Shown: piece by piece, positions 14,895 to 23,031 of the stretch
Position numbering within the stretch: the first letter of the stretch is position 1
Layout of the letters: the number at the start of each line of letters is the position of its first letter
Source of the DNA: Thiobaca trueperi
GTDB lineage: Bacteria; Pseudomonadota; Gammaproteobacteria; Chromatiales; Chromatiaceae
Assembly: GCF_004342175.1 (NCBI RefSeq)
Contig: NZ_SMAO01000006.1
Location: forward strand, 124,001 to 188,000
Direction: 5' to 3'
DNA: 64,000 nt
Notes under the pieces: generated by a model
The model's database searches: none
What the model saw: only the letters and a program-made list of their open reading frames with translations
Told to the model about the DNA's origin: nothing
Position numbers and translations under genes: made by a program

Positions 14895-16012
14895 GCATCG
14901 GTGAAGACCGGCCAGTCAACCGACTGGAGCGGCTTTATTCGCCGCCCGAGATCGGCGCGCCCGGCAAACGTCAGGCCCAGGCGCAGCGTCGGGATCTCCT
15001 GCTGGCCGGACTCTTCGTGCTGGCGATGATCCTGGTGATCCTCGGCGCGCTGGCCCTGCTGCTGCCCGGACTCTTTGGCCGGACTTATCGGGTCGATGCC
15101 TATTTCCTCAACGCCACCGGACTGGATGCCGGGATCCAGGTCATTCAGGAAGGCTATGTCATCGGTCTGGTCGAACGGGTTACGCCGGTCTTTCCCGGTC
15201 GCGATGACACCGCCATGCACTGTCCGTCGCCGCCCGTCGATGTCCCGCCCCGCCATCCCAAACTGCCCTGCTTTCGCGCCACGCTCCGTCTCAAGGATGG
15301 CTGGCCGGTGCCGCGCGACAGTGTGGCCCAGCTCGGCGCCGCCGGTCTGCTCAAGGGCGACGCCATCAAGATCCGGCCCGGTCTCGCGTCCGATCTGCTC
15401 GCGGACGGCGCCATCCTCGACGCTCAGGGACGCGAACCGGATCTCATGGCCCAGGTCGGCAAGCTGACGACGACGATCAAAACCCTGGTCGATGAGACCA
15501 TCGCGCCCGCGCTCGTCAGTCTGCGCAACCAGATCCAGACCATTGAGACCCTGATCGGCGCGGGTGGCGACCAGAGCGAGAACCGCGAGCGTCTGGCGGG
15601 CGCATTCGAGAATCTGCGCGATCTCTCGGCACGGCTCAAGGAGGCGGTGGATCCACAGGCCATCGCCGCCATTCTCGGTTCGGTCAGGGAGACGACGGAC
15701 AATCTGAAGCGGATCACGGGCGAGTTGCGCGGCGCCGCTCCCGGCATCCAGCGCGCGGTGAGCCAGTATGGCGATCTGGCGGTCGATCTGCGGGGTCTGG
15801 TTCAGGATAACCGGCCCGCGCTGCAACAGACCCTGGACGAGACCCAGATGCTGCTTCAGGATCTGTCCTCGGCCCTGACGCCCATTCTCACCAACATCGA
15901 GGATACGACCCGCAACCTCTCGGCGCTGTCGCGCGAACTGCGCAACGATCCGAAGTCGCTTCTCAAAAGTCGTGAGGCTGAGGATAGAACGCCTTGGTTG
16001 AAAGACCGTTAA
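14891..16012 (+). CDS. MCE-domain (MlaD-like) substrate-binding protein
   Basis: 373 aa. One N-terminal TM helix (about residues 34-58: L-L-L-A-G-L-F-V-L-A) anchors a periplasmic MCE domain (about 66-180), which begins F-L-N-A-T-G-L-D-A-G and includes V-A-Q-L-G-A-A-G-L-L-K-G-D-A-I. The MCE domain holds an insertion of about 35 residues rich in Pro with two Cys (P-P-V-D-V-P-P-R-H-P-K-L-P-C-F). The C-terminal 190 residues are mostly helical with heptad-like Leu/Ile spacing. Family knowledge: MCE proteins form hexameric rings that carry lipids between membranes. ATGA overlap with the ATPase gene. Confidence 0.88.
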   Translation: MSIGEDRPVNRLERLYSPPEIGAPGKRQAQAQRRDLLLAGLFVLAMILVILGALALLLPGLFGRTYRVDAYFLNATGLDAGIQVIQEGYVIGLVERVTPVFPGRDDTAMHCPSPPVDVPPRHPKLPCFRATLRLKDGWPVPRDSVAQLGAAGLLKGDAIKIRPGLASDLLADGAILDAQGREPDLMAQVGKLTTTIKTLVDETIAPALVSLRNQIQTIETLIGAGGDQSENRERLAGAFENLRDLSARLKEAVDPQAIAAILGSVRETTDNLKRITGELRGAAPGIQRAVSQYGDLAVDLRGLVQDNRPALQQTLDETQMLLQDLSSALTPILTNIEDTTRNLSALSRELRNDPKSLLKSREAEDRTPWLKDR

Positions 16013-16015
16013 TTA

Positions 16016-16096
16016 GACAGGATTAACAGGATATTTCAGGATTAAAAAGATTAAAAACAATAAATTGAAAATCCTGTCTATCCTGTTAATCCTGTC
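16016..16096. repeat. AGGATTAACAGGAT palindromic repeat, copy 2
   Basis: It starts GACAGGATTAACAGGAT and ends ATCCTGTTAATCCTGTC, with an A/T-rich core AAAAACAATAAATTGAAAAT. It lies between the MCE gene stop and the lipoprotein start. The core and arms match the copy at 16731-16822 closely, so the lipoprotein gene is bracketed by two near-identical elements. Confidence 0.85.
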
Positions 16097-16117
16097 GATT
16101 TGAGGCGTATATCTGAC

Positions 16118-16741
16118 ATGCATTGTTCGGGAAATTACCTCACGGCTCTGTTGCTGGTCCTGCTGCTGACCGGCTGCGGCTCATCCCCGCCACTCCAGTC
16201 AGACCGTTATTACGCACTCTCGCCAATCATCCGTGAGACCCCGGCGGCGACCCCAGCCTCTGGAGTGCTGCTGGTCAACACGCTGGCGGCGCGGGGCTTT
16301 CTCGGCGGGCGGCAGATCGTCTACCGTCAGGACGGACAGCCACTGCGGGTGGAACGCTACGATTGGCTGCTCTGGGAGGAAACCGTGCCGCGCGCTCTGG
16401 CGCAGTCCCTGGCCGACGCCATCCGCGATGCGGGGCTCTTTGAATTTGTCGTGACCCCGGCAGATCGGGCACGGGCGGACTATATCCTGAGCGGCGAGGT
16501 GGAGACTTTCGAGCACCGACCGACCGATCAGCCGCCGCGTGTGGTCGCCAGCCTGAATCTGTCGCTGGTCAGGGCCACTGATCGTCGTTCAGTCTGGATG
16601 AAAACCTATCGTGGAGAGGAGCAGGTGGACGCGAGCACACCGGAGGCGATCCCCGACGCCATGGCCGAGTCATTCAACCGGCTCACGGCGCGTCTGGTCG
16701 GGGAAGTGGTGCGCGATCTGCGGGGGAATAGACAGGATTAA
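16118..16741 (+). CDS. ABC-type transport auxiliary lipoprotein (PqiC/MlaC-associated type)
   Basis: 207 aa. The ATG at 16118 gives a classical lipoprotein signal (L-L-L-V-L-L-L-T-G-C-G-S, lipobox L-T-G-C). The mature part starts with Y-Y-A-L-S-P and keeps the family pattern of the ABC-type auxiliary component (V-L-L-V-N-T-L, R-G-F-L-G-G-R-Q-I-V-Y-R, W-x-x-P-R-A-L). Family knowledge: PqiC-like lipoproteins form outer-membrane rings that receive MCE tunnels. It completes the transporter of the three preceding genes. Its last codons and stop are formed by the downstream repeat (GACAGGATTAA gives D-stop), so insertion of that element set the present C-terminus. Confidence 0.87.
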   Translation: MHCSGNYLTALLLVLLLTGCGSSPPLQSDRYYALSPIIRETPAATPASGVLLVNTLAARGFLGGRQIVYRQDGQPLRVERYDWLLWEETVPRALAQSLADAIRDAGLFEFVVTPADRARADYILSGEVETFEHRPTDQPPRVVASLNLSLVRATDRRSVWMKTYRGEEQVDASTPEAIPDAMAESFNRLTARLVGEVVRDLRGNRQD

Positions 16742-16822
16742 CAGGATGTTTCAGGATTAACAAGATTAAAAACAATAAATTGAAAATCCTGTCCATCCTG
16801 GAAAATCCTGTTAATCCTGTCC
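16731..16822. repeat. AGGATTAACAGGAT palindromic repeat, copy 3
   Basis: Same arms and core as copy 2 (GACAGGATTAACAGGAT, then AACAATAAATTGAAAATCCT). It overlaps the last codons of the lipoprotein gene and lies between two convergent genes, so it may serve as a bidirectional terminator-like hairpin. Confidence 0.85.
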
Positions 16823-16865
16823 ATTGACGGCATATCAGGCGGGCAGATGCCTTCCTGAAAAGCGC

Positions 16866-18368
16866 CTAAAAAGCAACGGACACCCCACCATAAAGGTCGT
16901 ATCTGTCCTGCCTGTCTGCGCCGATCAGGGTCGTGCCGGCCAGTGAAAGCTGAACCTGCCGGTTGACCGCCAGACTGAACCCGCCGGAAATCCGCCCATA
17001 GGTGTCCTCGGTCACATCGTCCAGGGGGGTCATGACGGCTGCGTTGGGCAGAAAGGCGAAACGGGACTCCAGCAGATCCTGACGGCCAATGCCGAAATCA
17101 CGCTCCAGTTCGCATTTCAGGTAGGCATGGATCGGATAGCCACCCATCACATCCCGGTGATCCAGCGCCGCGCCAAGAGAGGCCACGAACCGCTCGCGGT
17201 CCTGCTGTTCGATGTACTGGGTCAGGATCGGACTACCCTTTTCCCAATAAGCATCCACCGTGCCTTTTGAATAGCCGGTGGACAGCAGCGGGCCAAAGCG
17301 GAAACTGTCGTCACCAAAGAAATAACCACCCTGCAAACGCCCGGAATAACTCCAGCCATCGGTATCTGCACTCACCCTGGTCGCTCCGCCGAAGCGGTCA
17401 GAGCTGAAATCAACCTTGCCAAGGGTGGCGATCAGATCGACATAATAGCGATCCTGCGCAATGGAGCCGAAGCCGCCAAGCTGATAGGCCGTGGCGCTGA
17501 CGCTGCCGAAATTCCGCTGAATATCGCTGTCAGAATCGGCGAAATTGAATGCGACCCCGAGTCGGGCGAGAGGATTGAGCTGGAAATCCGCGCCGACGGT
17601 GGCTGAGACAATATCCTGCTCATACCCCAGCATCCCAAGCGTGCTGTCCCGCTCGGTATGTCCATAGCTCAAGGCAGCGAAAAAAGGCGCCGTCGAGCAA
17701 TTCGGATCAGGTGATTTGGCATGCTTTGTTTCAACAGAGGATTTGGGGCAGGATCCAAAACGGGTTTGATCCAACCTGTTTTCGAGCAGTGACGCGAAGT
17801 GAAGTGTGATGTCTTCCAGCAGGCTCACATTGACCCGCGACACCTCGGGGGCAAAGATAAAATTATTGGCGACCGTTTTGGCCTCATCGAATGTCAGACG
17901 GGCGAACTGCTGGGCAATGGGGTCGGGGTCGTTGACCGAGGATTGGAGCGCAAACTTATAGTTAATTGAGCCAAGTCCGGTACCCTGTCGCGTGTCGATG
18001 AACTGAATATCCTGTGCCGTGGTCCCAACCTGAACGATCATCGCGCGGTTGAATAGACCGGGCTGTTCAAGATAAGCGTATTTGTCGTTAAAAGCGTTTT
18101 TGTCGTTGCCGAACTGAATCATGGCCGTCCGGTTATAGAACCCGGTCTGCATGACGGCTGAATCTGAAACGACCCCCTGATCGACAATGGCAACCGAATT
18201 GGTGCTGCCTTGCTGGATGATGGTGATCGGCGGCTGCATAGCCTGAAAATCGCCCCCGTCGATACTCGCCTGAGACGCGGCAAGAGGCGTCGCCGAATAA
18301 ATAACTGAGATCGAGCAAACGAGAAACAGCGGTTTCTTCATTTTGTGGTCGTTCAGGTTTTTGCCCAT
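16866..18368 (-). CDS. Curlin-repeat / autotransporter beta-barrel outer-membrane protein
   Basis: 500 aa from the ATG at 18368; the ATG at 18341 (M-K-K-P-L-F) gives a cleaner signal peptide and is an alternative. After the signal (ends near A-S-Q-A), residues about 45-120 hold curlin-like repeats: I-I-Q-Q-G-S-T-N-S-V-A-I, V-M-Q-T-G-F-Y-N-R-T-A-M-I-Q-F-G-N, and A-M-I-V-Q-V-G. Residues about 225-500 look like an autotransporter barrel: alternating aromatic/Gly strands, ending in V-S-V-A-F with the terminal Phe used by BAM. I know of no standard family with this order. It is last in a run of four exported proteins on the minus strand (28 bp after its neighbour). Role inferred: surface display or anchoring of curli-like fibres. 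Confidence 0.72.
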   Translation of the reverse strand: MGKNLNDHKMKKPLFLVCSISVIYSATPLAASQASIDGGDFQAMQPPITIIQQGSTNSVAIVDQGVVSDSAVMQTGFYNRTAMIQFGNDKNAFNDKYAYLEQPGLFNRAMIVQVGTTAQDIQFIDTRQGTGLGSINYKFALQSSVNDPDPIAQQFARLTFDEAKTVANNFIFAPEVSRVNVSLLEDITLHFASLLENRLDQTRFGSCPKSSVETKHAKSPDPNCSTAPFFAALSYGHTERDSTLGMLGYEQDIVSATVGADFQLNPLARLGVAFNFADSDSDIQRNFGSVSATAYQLGGFGSIAQDRYYVDLIATLGKVDFSSDRFGGATRVSADTDGWSYSGRLQGGYFFGDDSFRFGPLLSTGYSKGTVDAYWEKGSPILTQYIEQQDRERFVASLGAALDHRDVMGGYPIHAYLKCELERDFGIGRQDLLESRFAFLPNAAVMTPLDDVTEDTYGRISGGFSLAVNRQVQLSLAGTTLIGADRQDRYDLYGGVSVAF

Positions 18369-18396
18369 TGTTCAATACTGCCTAAACGGTTGTGAG

Positions 18397-18819
18397 TCAT
18401 GGAGTAAGCGGACGCATGCGATCACGAATCCCTTTTCTGAATGCCTCGACCGATGAATCGTCGAGTGTCTGATTACGCGCGCTGGAACTGCGGGGAGCCG
18501 GGCAATCGATACAGTCCCGCGTACTGCGCGTAAAGCGATCCTTATCGACTGTCGTGGTGCTTTTCCCCGATGACGCACTCCCGGATTTGCTGCTCTGAAT
18601 CGTGACATCGGTACTGTTGCCGCTTTTGGTCACGATCTTCTGACCATCGGGCGTCTTGGTGACCTGAGTGCTGCTTGATCCCTTTGCGCCGCTTTGCGTG
18701 ATCACGGCTGTCGAGCTGCCCTGCTGATGGACCTCGGTGCCCGCGCAGCCGGCGGCGCTGAATGCCATGCCGACGATGGCGGCGATGGAAAAGCGACATA
18801 TCTCATTCGACGAAACCAT
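18397..18819 (-). CDS. Putative lipoprotein with curlin-like Q/G/S-rich segment
   Basis: 140 aa. The N-terminus ends in A-F-S-A-A-G-C-A-G, a lipobox-like signal. Residues 30-85 are rich in Ser, Thr, Gly and Gln with a pattern close to the neighbouring curlin-like repeats (V-H-Q-Q-G-S-S-T-A-V-I-T-Q-S-G). The C-terminal 50 residues are charged with two Cys (D-C-I-D-C). GAGAGG lies about 10 nt before the ATG. It is in the middle of the four-gene exported cluster. Possible roles are anchor, nucleator or chaperone; none can be shown from sequence alone. Confidence 0.62.
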   Translation of the reverse strand: MVSSNEICRFSIAAIVGMAFSAAGCAGTEVHQQGSSTAVITQSGAKGSSSTQVTKTPDGQKIVTKSGNSTDVTIQSSKSGSASSGKSTTTVDKDRFTRSTRDCIDCPAPRSSSARNQTLDDSSVEAFRKGIRDRMRPLTP

Positions 18820-18927
18820 GGAGTGCTCGCCTCTCTATAAATGGCCTGACAGGGTTTGAGTGTTTTGCGCGCCATACGCGCGACCGGCGGGCAGGATGCG
18901 GTCGCGCATCTGCGAACAGACTGATGG

Positions 18928-19197
18928 CTATTGGCGACCGAATTGACGAACCGTATTGCTGTTGATGTTACCGGTCTGCTCTGTTCGCGCCTCGTTATTG
19001 TATCCCGCCTGCGAGGTGGCACTGTAGTTGCGACCGCAATCCTGCTGGACGTCGGCGCGGTTGCCCTGATTGTTGCGATCAATCTGGACATTGACATCGA
19101 CACAGGGGCGTCCGCTGTTGTCGCGGGCAGCCTGGCTGTAAACCGATGCGGCTGGAATCAAAAGGGTGAAAGCCAATACGAAATGAAGCGTTTTCAT
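18928..19197 (-). CDS. Small secreted curlin-like repeat protein
   Basis: 89 aa. A signal peptide covers residues 1-23 (ends V-Y-S-Q-A). The mature part carries N-N-Q-G-N-R-A-D-V-Q-Q-D-C-G, S-A-T-S-Q-A-G-Y-N-N-E-A-R, T-E-Q-T-G-N-I-N-S-N and T-V-R-Q-F-G, a spacing of Q-x-G-x-x-N close to curlin repeats. Two Cys are present, which CsgA lacks. AAGGT lies 7 nt before the ATG. Probable amyloid-type subunit or a related surface protein (inference). Confidence 0.65.
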   Translation of the reverse strand: MKTLHFVLAFTLLIPAASVYSQAARDNSGRPCVDVNVQIDRNNQGNRADVQQDCGRNYSATSQAGYNNEARTEQTGNINSNTVRQFGRQ

Positions 19198-19238
19198 CGA
19201 TTTTACCTTGGGTGTGCAACTCGTGAAAATTCAACAGA

Positions 19239-19295
19239 GAATGGGCCGACACCAAAAAATGTCGGCCCATTCTGGCCTTCATCATGATGAAGGGC
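19239..19295. other. Tandem hairpins between two curlin-like genes
   Basis: AGAATGGGCCGAC and GTCGGCCCATTCT form a perfect 13-bp stem with a 10-nt loop (ACCAAAAAAT). A few bases on, CCTTCATCATGATGAAGG (18 bp) is a perfect palindrome. Both lie in the 154-bp gap between the genes at 19352-19627 and 18928-19197. On the minus strand there is no U-tract after the stem, so a processing or attenuation signal that sets subunit ratios is more likely than a full terminator. Confidence 0.65.
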
Positions 19296-19351
19296 ATCGA
19301 GCCGATTCGATGCGGTTCAACGATGAGTCCCGGAGAGACGGTCGGGTCGAA

Positions 19352-19627
19352 TTATCTTCCGCGCTGAGTCGATTCGTTGTAGTTGGTGCCACCACCCTGA
19401 TAGGTCTGGTTGGTGTTGAAGCGGCTGCCTGCCTGATAAGAACGGTTTGCATTATCGCGACCTTCCTGGTCGGTGGCGTTGTCGTTGTCCGCACCGCTCT
19501 GATAGCTGTCGTTGGTATTGACGTTGCCTCTCTGAATGGTCGTGTTCGTGTTGACCTGAGCGAAGGCAGGGGCGGACAGACCGATGGCGAGGGCAGCGAC
19601 AAACAGCATCTTTGTTTGGTTTTTCAT
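19352..19627 (-). CDS. Small secreted curlin-like repeat protein (first gene of cluster)
   Basis: 91 aa. The ATG at 19627 gives a clean signal peptide ending A-P-A-F-A. The mature 67 residues are almost wholly built of about six 11-residue units: V-N-T-N-T-T-I-Q-R-G, V-N-T-N-D-S-Y-Q-S-G, D-N-D-N-A-T-D-Q-E-G, D-N-A-N-R-S-Y-Q-A-G, F-N-T-N-Q-T-Y-Q-G-G, T-N-Y-N-E-S-T-Q-R-G. Regular N-x-N-x-[ST]-x-Q-x-G spacing implies a beta-solenoid like curlin, but with half the usual 22-residue period. No CsgG/E/F-type secretion gene is in the window. Confidence 0.68.
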   Translation of the reverse strand: MKNQTKMLFVAALAIGLSAPAFAQVNTNTTIQRGNVNTNDSYQSGADNDNATDQEGRDNANRSYQAGSRFNTNQTYQGGGTNYNESTQRGR

Positions 19628-19832
19628 GGTTTTGACCCGTTCGTAATACATGGTGTAGTGGAAGGACTGCTCGCGAGGCGGTATCCCCACGCTTGCGCGC
19701 ATGAATCGAATATGCCAGGGACACCTGCTGAAAATATAGGCGTATCGATTCAGAACAGCAAGGGATGCGCACCAAACGAATGCACAAGAATAAAGCCGTT
19801 TTAAAATCCGGGTTCAGGTCGTATTCATTTTG

Positions 19833-22175
19833 TCAGCGGGCCGCTGCGATGCAGGCCTGACCGAGCGCCAGTCCGCCATCGTTTGCCGGCACCTGTCGCT
19901 GGATGAGAACACGCAATCCTGCCCCGCGCAGGCCGGTGTCCAGGGCTTCCAGCAGGATCCTGTTCTGCATCACGCCGCCGGAGAGCGCGACGGTTCCGAG
20001 TCCATGCCGCCCGGCCAGGGTGACCGCCAGATCCACGATGGCCGCTGCGAATCCGGCATGGAAGCGCGCCGCGATCTGCTCATGCGCCACACCCTGCGCC
20101 AGATCGTCGCACAGTGCGCCCCACATTGGCGCAGCATCCAGAATCATCGCGGATGTCTCGGCACAGATCGCAAAGTGATAGCCCGTCCCAACGGACGCCA
20201 TCGCGCCCGCCGCCAGGGCTTCCAGTTCAATGGCGGCCTGTCCCTCATAGAGCATGCGCTCGCCGCCAGGACCGAGCGCTGCCGCCACAGCATCGAAGAG
20301 ACGCCCGGCTGAACTCGACAACGGGGCGTTCAGACCGCGCTGAATCAGGGTTCGCAGCAGTCCGAGCGGTTTGCCGGCCAGCCGCCGGATGACCTCCAGA
20401 TCGGGATAACGGCTTTGCATGGCATCCCAGCCGTCGGCGGCTTCAAGCTGGGCGAAGAGATTGCGCCAAGGCTCCAGAATGGCCTGAGCGCCGCCCGGCA
20501 TGGCGACGGGCTTGAGATGCCCGACCCGGCGATAGCCTCGGTAATCGCCGACCAGCCACTCGCCGCCCCAGAGTGTGCCGTCATCGCCGTAACCCAGCCC
20601 GTCGAGCAGGATGCCGAGCACCGGCCCGCCAGCCAGCGGCCAGCCATTGTCCGCCAGTACCGAGGCCAGATGGGCGTGATGATGCTGGACGCCGATCAGC
20701 GGCAGTCCGGCGCGAACCGCCTGCTCGCGACCGATCAGACTGGAACGGTAGTCAGGGTGCAGATCGACCGCCAGTCGCTGCGGTCGATGCTGGAAGAGTT
20801 CACGGTAAAGCCGGATGCTGTCTTCATACTCACGGGCAGTACGGGCCTCTTCCAGGTCGCCGAGATGCTGCGAGAGAACCGCCTGACCATCCCGCGTCAG
20901 ACAGATCGTGTTTTTGAGTTCACCGCCAAAGGCGAGGACCGATGGCATCCGCTCGAAACCGGGCGGCAACTGGAGCGTCGCCGGGGCATAGCCGCGCGCC
21001 CGGCGCAGGAGTCGGGGCGCGCCGGCCATCACCCGTACCACCGAGTCATCGACCCGATTGATGATCGCCCGATCATGCAGCAGCGAAACATCCGCCAGAC
21101 CATGCAGGCGTCGCATCGCATCCAGATTATCGATGCTCTGCGGCTCATCGCTCAGATTGCCGCTGGTCATGATCAGCGGGCGATCCCAGTCGGCGAGCAA
21201 CAAATGATGGAGCGGACTGTAAGGCAGCATGAAACCGAGCGTGGTCTGGCCGGGCGCAATCTGTGACGCAAGATGACGGGACGCGGACGCGCTGCGTTCC
21301 AGCAGCAGAATGGGTGCCGCCGGGCTGGTCAGCAGCGCGGCCTCTTCCTGACTGACCCGGCAATGGTCGCGGATGACGTCCAGATCGCGCGCCATGAGCG
21401 CGAAGGGCTTGGCGAAGCGGCGCTTGCGTCGGCGCAGTTCGGCAACCGCCGCGTCATTGGTGGCATCGCAGGCGAGATGAAAGCCGCCGATGCCCTTGAT
21501 GGCGAGGATGCGCCCCTCGGCAAGCAGCCGGCTGGCGGCAGCGATGGCGTCTGCGGCAGCAAACCCCGCCGGATCCAGTTCGCGTCCCTCGGCATCGACC
21601 AGCCAGATCCGGGGGCCGCAATCCGGGCAGGCATTGGGCTGGGCATGGAAACGCCGGTCAGACGGATCGGCATACTCGGCGGCGCAGGCCGGACACATGG
21701 GGAAAACCGCCATGCTGGTGCGCGCCCGATCATAGGGAATGCTGGCGACGATGCTGAGTCGCGGCCCGCAGTGGGTGCAGTTGGTGAAGGGATAGCGATA
21801 GCGCCGATTCGCCAAATCCCGAATCTCGGCGGCGCAGGCGGTGCAGGTGGCGGCATCGGGAACGATCCCGGTCTGGATCTCGGTGGCATCGCTGGCCAGG
21901 ATCAGAAAAGAATCCGTCGGCAGCCGATCGCCAAGTGGGGCGCGCTCAATCGTATCGATCCGTGCCAGCGGCGGACACTCAACCCGCAGCCGCTCGCAGA
22001 ACTGATCCAATGACTCAGGAGACGCATCCGCTCCCGCCTGGATACGGATCAGCACACCCTCGCCATCGTTGCGGACATCGCCGGTCAGATCCAGATCGTG
22101 CGCCAGTCGCCAGACGGTCGGGCGAAAACCGACCCCCTGCACCAGACCCCGGACGCGGATCAGCTCGGCAGGCAT
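19833..22175 (-). CDS. hypF: Carbamoyltransferase HypF, [NiFe]-hydrogenase maturation
   Basis: 780 aa, full length. An N-terminal acylphosphatase domain (R-V-R-G-L-V-Q-G-V-G-F-R-P, residues about 8-20) is followed by two paired C-x2-C zinc motifs (C-T-A-C/C-T-H-C and C-P-A-C/C-P-D-C, about 110-190), a YrdC-like domain (about 205-385), and a Kae1-like domain (about 400-780) with H-H-H-A-H and L-D-G-L-G-Y-G-D-D-G. Family knowledge: HypF makes the carbamoyl group that becomes the CN ligand of [NiFe] hydrogenases, with HypE. No other hyp or hydrogenase genes are in the window, so the host should encode a hydrogenase elsewhere. It is isolated between the curlin-like cluster and the glycan operon. 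Confidence 0.97.
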   Translation of the reverse strand: MPAELIRVRGLVQGVGFRPTVWRLAHDLDLTGDVRNDGEGVLIRIQAGADASPESLDQFCERLRVECPPLARIDTIERAPLGDRLPTDSFLILASDATEIQTGIVPDAATCTACAAEIRDLANRRYRYPFTNCTHCGPRLSIVASIPYDRARTSMAVFPMCPACAAEYADPSDRRFHAQPNACPDCGPRIWLVDAEGRELDPAGFAAADAIAAASRLLAEGRILAIKGIGGFHLACDATNDAAVAELRRRKRRFAKPFALMARDLDVIRDHCRVSQEEAALLTSPAAPILLLERSASASRHLASQIAPGQTTLGFMLPYSPLHHLLLADWDRPLIMTSGNLSDEPQSIDNLDAMRRLHGLADVSLLHDRAIINRVDDSVVRVMAGAPRLLRRARGYAPATLQLPPGFERMPSVLAFGGELKNTICLTRDGQAVLSQHLGDLEEARTAREYEDSIRLYRELFQHRPQRLAVDLHPDYRSSLIGREQAVRAGLPLIGVQHHHAHLASVLADNGWPLAGGPVLGILLDGLGYGDDGTLWGGEWLVGDYRGYRRVGHLKPVAMPGGAQAILEPWRNLFAQLEAADGWDAMQSRYPDLEVIRRLAGKPLGLLRTLIQRGLNAPLSSSAGRLFDAVAAALGPGGERMLYEGQAAIELEALAAGAMASVGTGYHFAICAETSAMILDAAPMWGALCDDLAQGVAHEQIAARFHAGFAAAIVDLAVTLAGRHGLGTVALSGGVMQNRILLEALDTGLRGAGLRVLIQRQVPANDGGLALGQACIAAAR

Positions 22176-22293
22176 GGGCTTGCGTTCAATTGAACATGCA
22201 TCGATTCAGGAGGCATTGGGCCGGGTTCTTCGCTTGAGCGCCGACGTTGCCGGCAAATTCTCGCGCATGGACCGGGCGGTTTGCCGGCCACCA

Positions 22294-23031
22294 TCAAAGC
22301 GACAGGCGCCTGAAGAGCGATTCAGGAATCGCCTTGATGATCAACATGATGTAACGCCAGAACCAGGGCAGATAGACCACAGTCGCGCCGCTGTCGATTG
22401 CGTTCAGGATCCCGCGCGCGATGGTATCGGGCGAGACCCATAACAGTCCCTTTTTGAAACTTGCCGTCATTGGCGTATCGACGAATCCAGGTTTGACCGT
22501 GATGACCCGCACACCCGAGCGATGCAAGCGATTGCGCAGACCCTGCAGGAACAGCGTCAGCGCGCCCTTGGCGGTCCCATAGACATAGTTGCTCTGTCGC
22601 CCACGGTCCCCAGCGACGGACGAAATCACGACGATGCATCCCCGCCCCTGCGACTCGAAGCGATTGGCCAGGATCGTCAGCAGCGAAATCACGCTCAACA
22701 GATTGATCTCGATCGCCGCGCGGGTCTGCTCAAACGACGCCTCGCATGCTGATTGATCGGGCAGGGTGCCATAAGCAAACAGCACCGTATCGAGTCCATC
22801 AAGCGCCTCGGCTGCCTGCTCGATGATCTGAGCATGACGCGAATCATCAAGCGCCTCCATCACGGCAGTCGCCACGCATTCCGCGCCGCGAACGCTGGCA
22901 TCATCGGCCACCGCCTGGAGCCGTTCAGCCTGGCGTGCAACCAGAAACAAGCGGTCTCCCGCCGCAGCGAAGCGTCTGGCTGTGGCCCGGGCGATGGCCG
23001 ATGTCGCGCCGATAATCAGGATCTTTCTCAC
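22294..23031 (-). CDS. DprE2-like SDR oxidoreductase (polyprenyl-phospho-2-keto-arabinose reductase)
   Basis: 245 aa short-chain dehydrogenase. G-A-T-S-A-I-A-R-A-T-A at residues about 8-18 is the NAD(P) loop; the catalytic Ser (V-I-S-S-V-A) and Y-x-x-x-K (Y-G-T-A-K-G) follow. By itself it is a generic SDR, but its start overlaps the DprE1-like gene by 4 bp and a UbiA gene precedes that. Family knowledge: DprE1/DprE2 together epimerise polyprenyl-phosphoryl ribose to arabinose at C2. It is the last gene of the glycan operon; a 118-bp gap separates it from hypF. Confidence 0.85.
   Translation of the reverse strand: MRKILIIGATSAIARATARRFAAAGDRLFLVARQAERLQAVADDASVRGAECVATAVMEALDDSRHAQIIEQAAEALDGLDTVLFAYGTLPDQSACEASFEQTRAAIEINLLSVISLLTILANRFESQGRGCIVVISSVAGDRGRQSNYVYGTAKGALTLFLQGLRNRLHRSGVRVITVKPGFVDTPMTASFKKGLLWVSPDTIARGILNAIDSGATVVYLPWFWRYIMLIIKAIPESLFRRLSL

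Noticed and set aside
19239-19274. Rho-independent terminator on the minus strand after the first curlin-like gene
   Set aside because: The stem is strong, but the run of T lies in the loop and not after the stem, so it was listed as a hairpin of unknown role.
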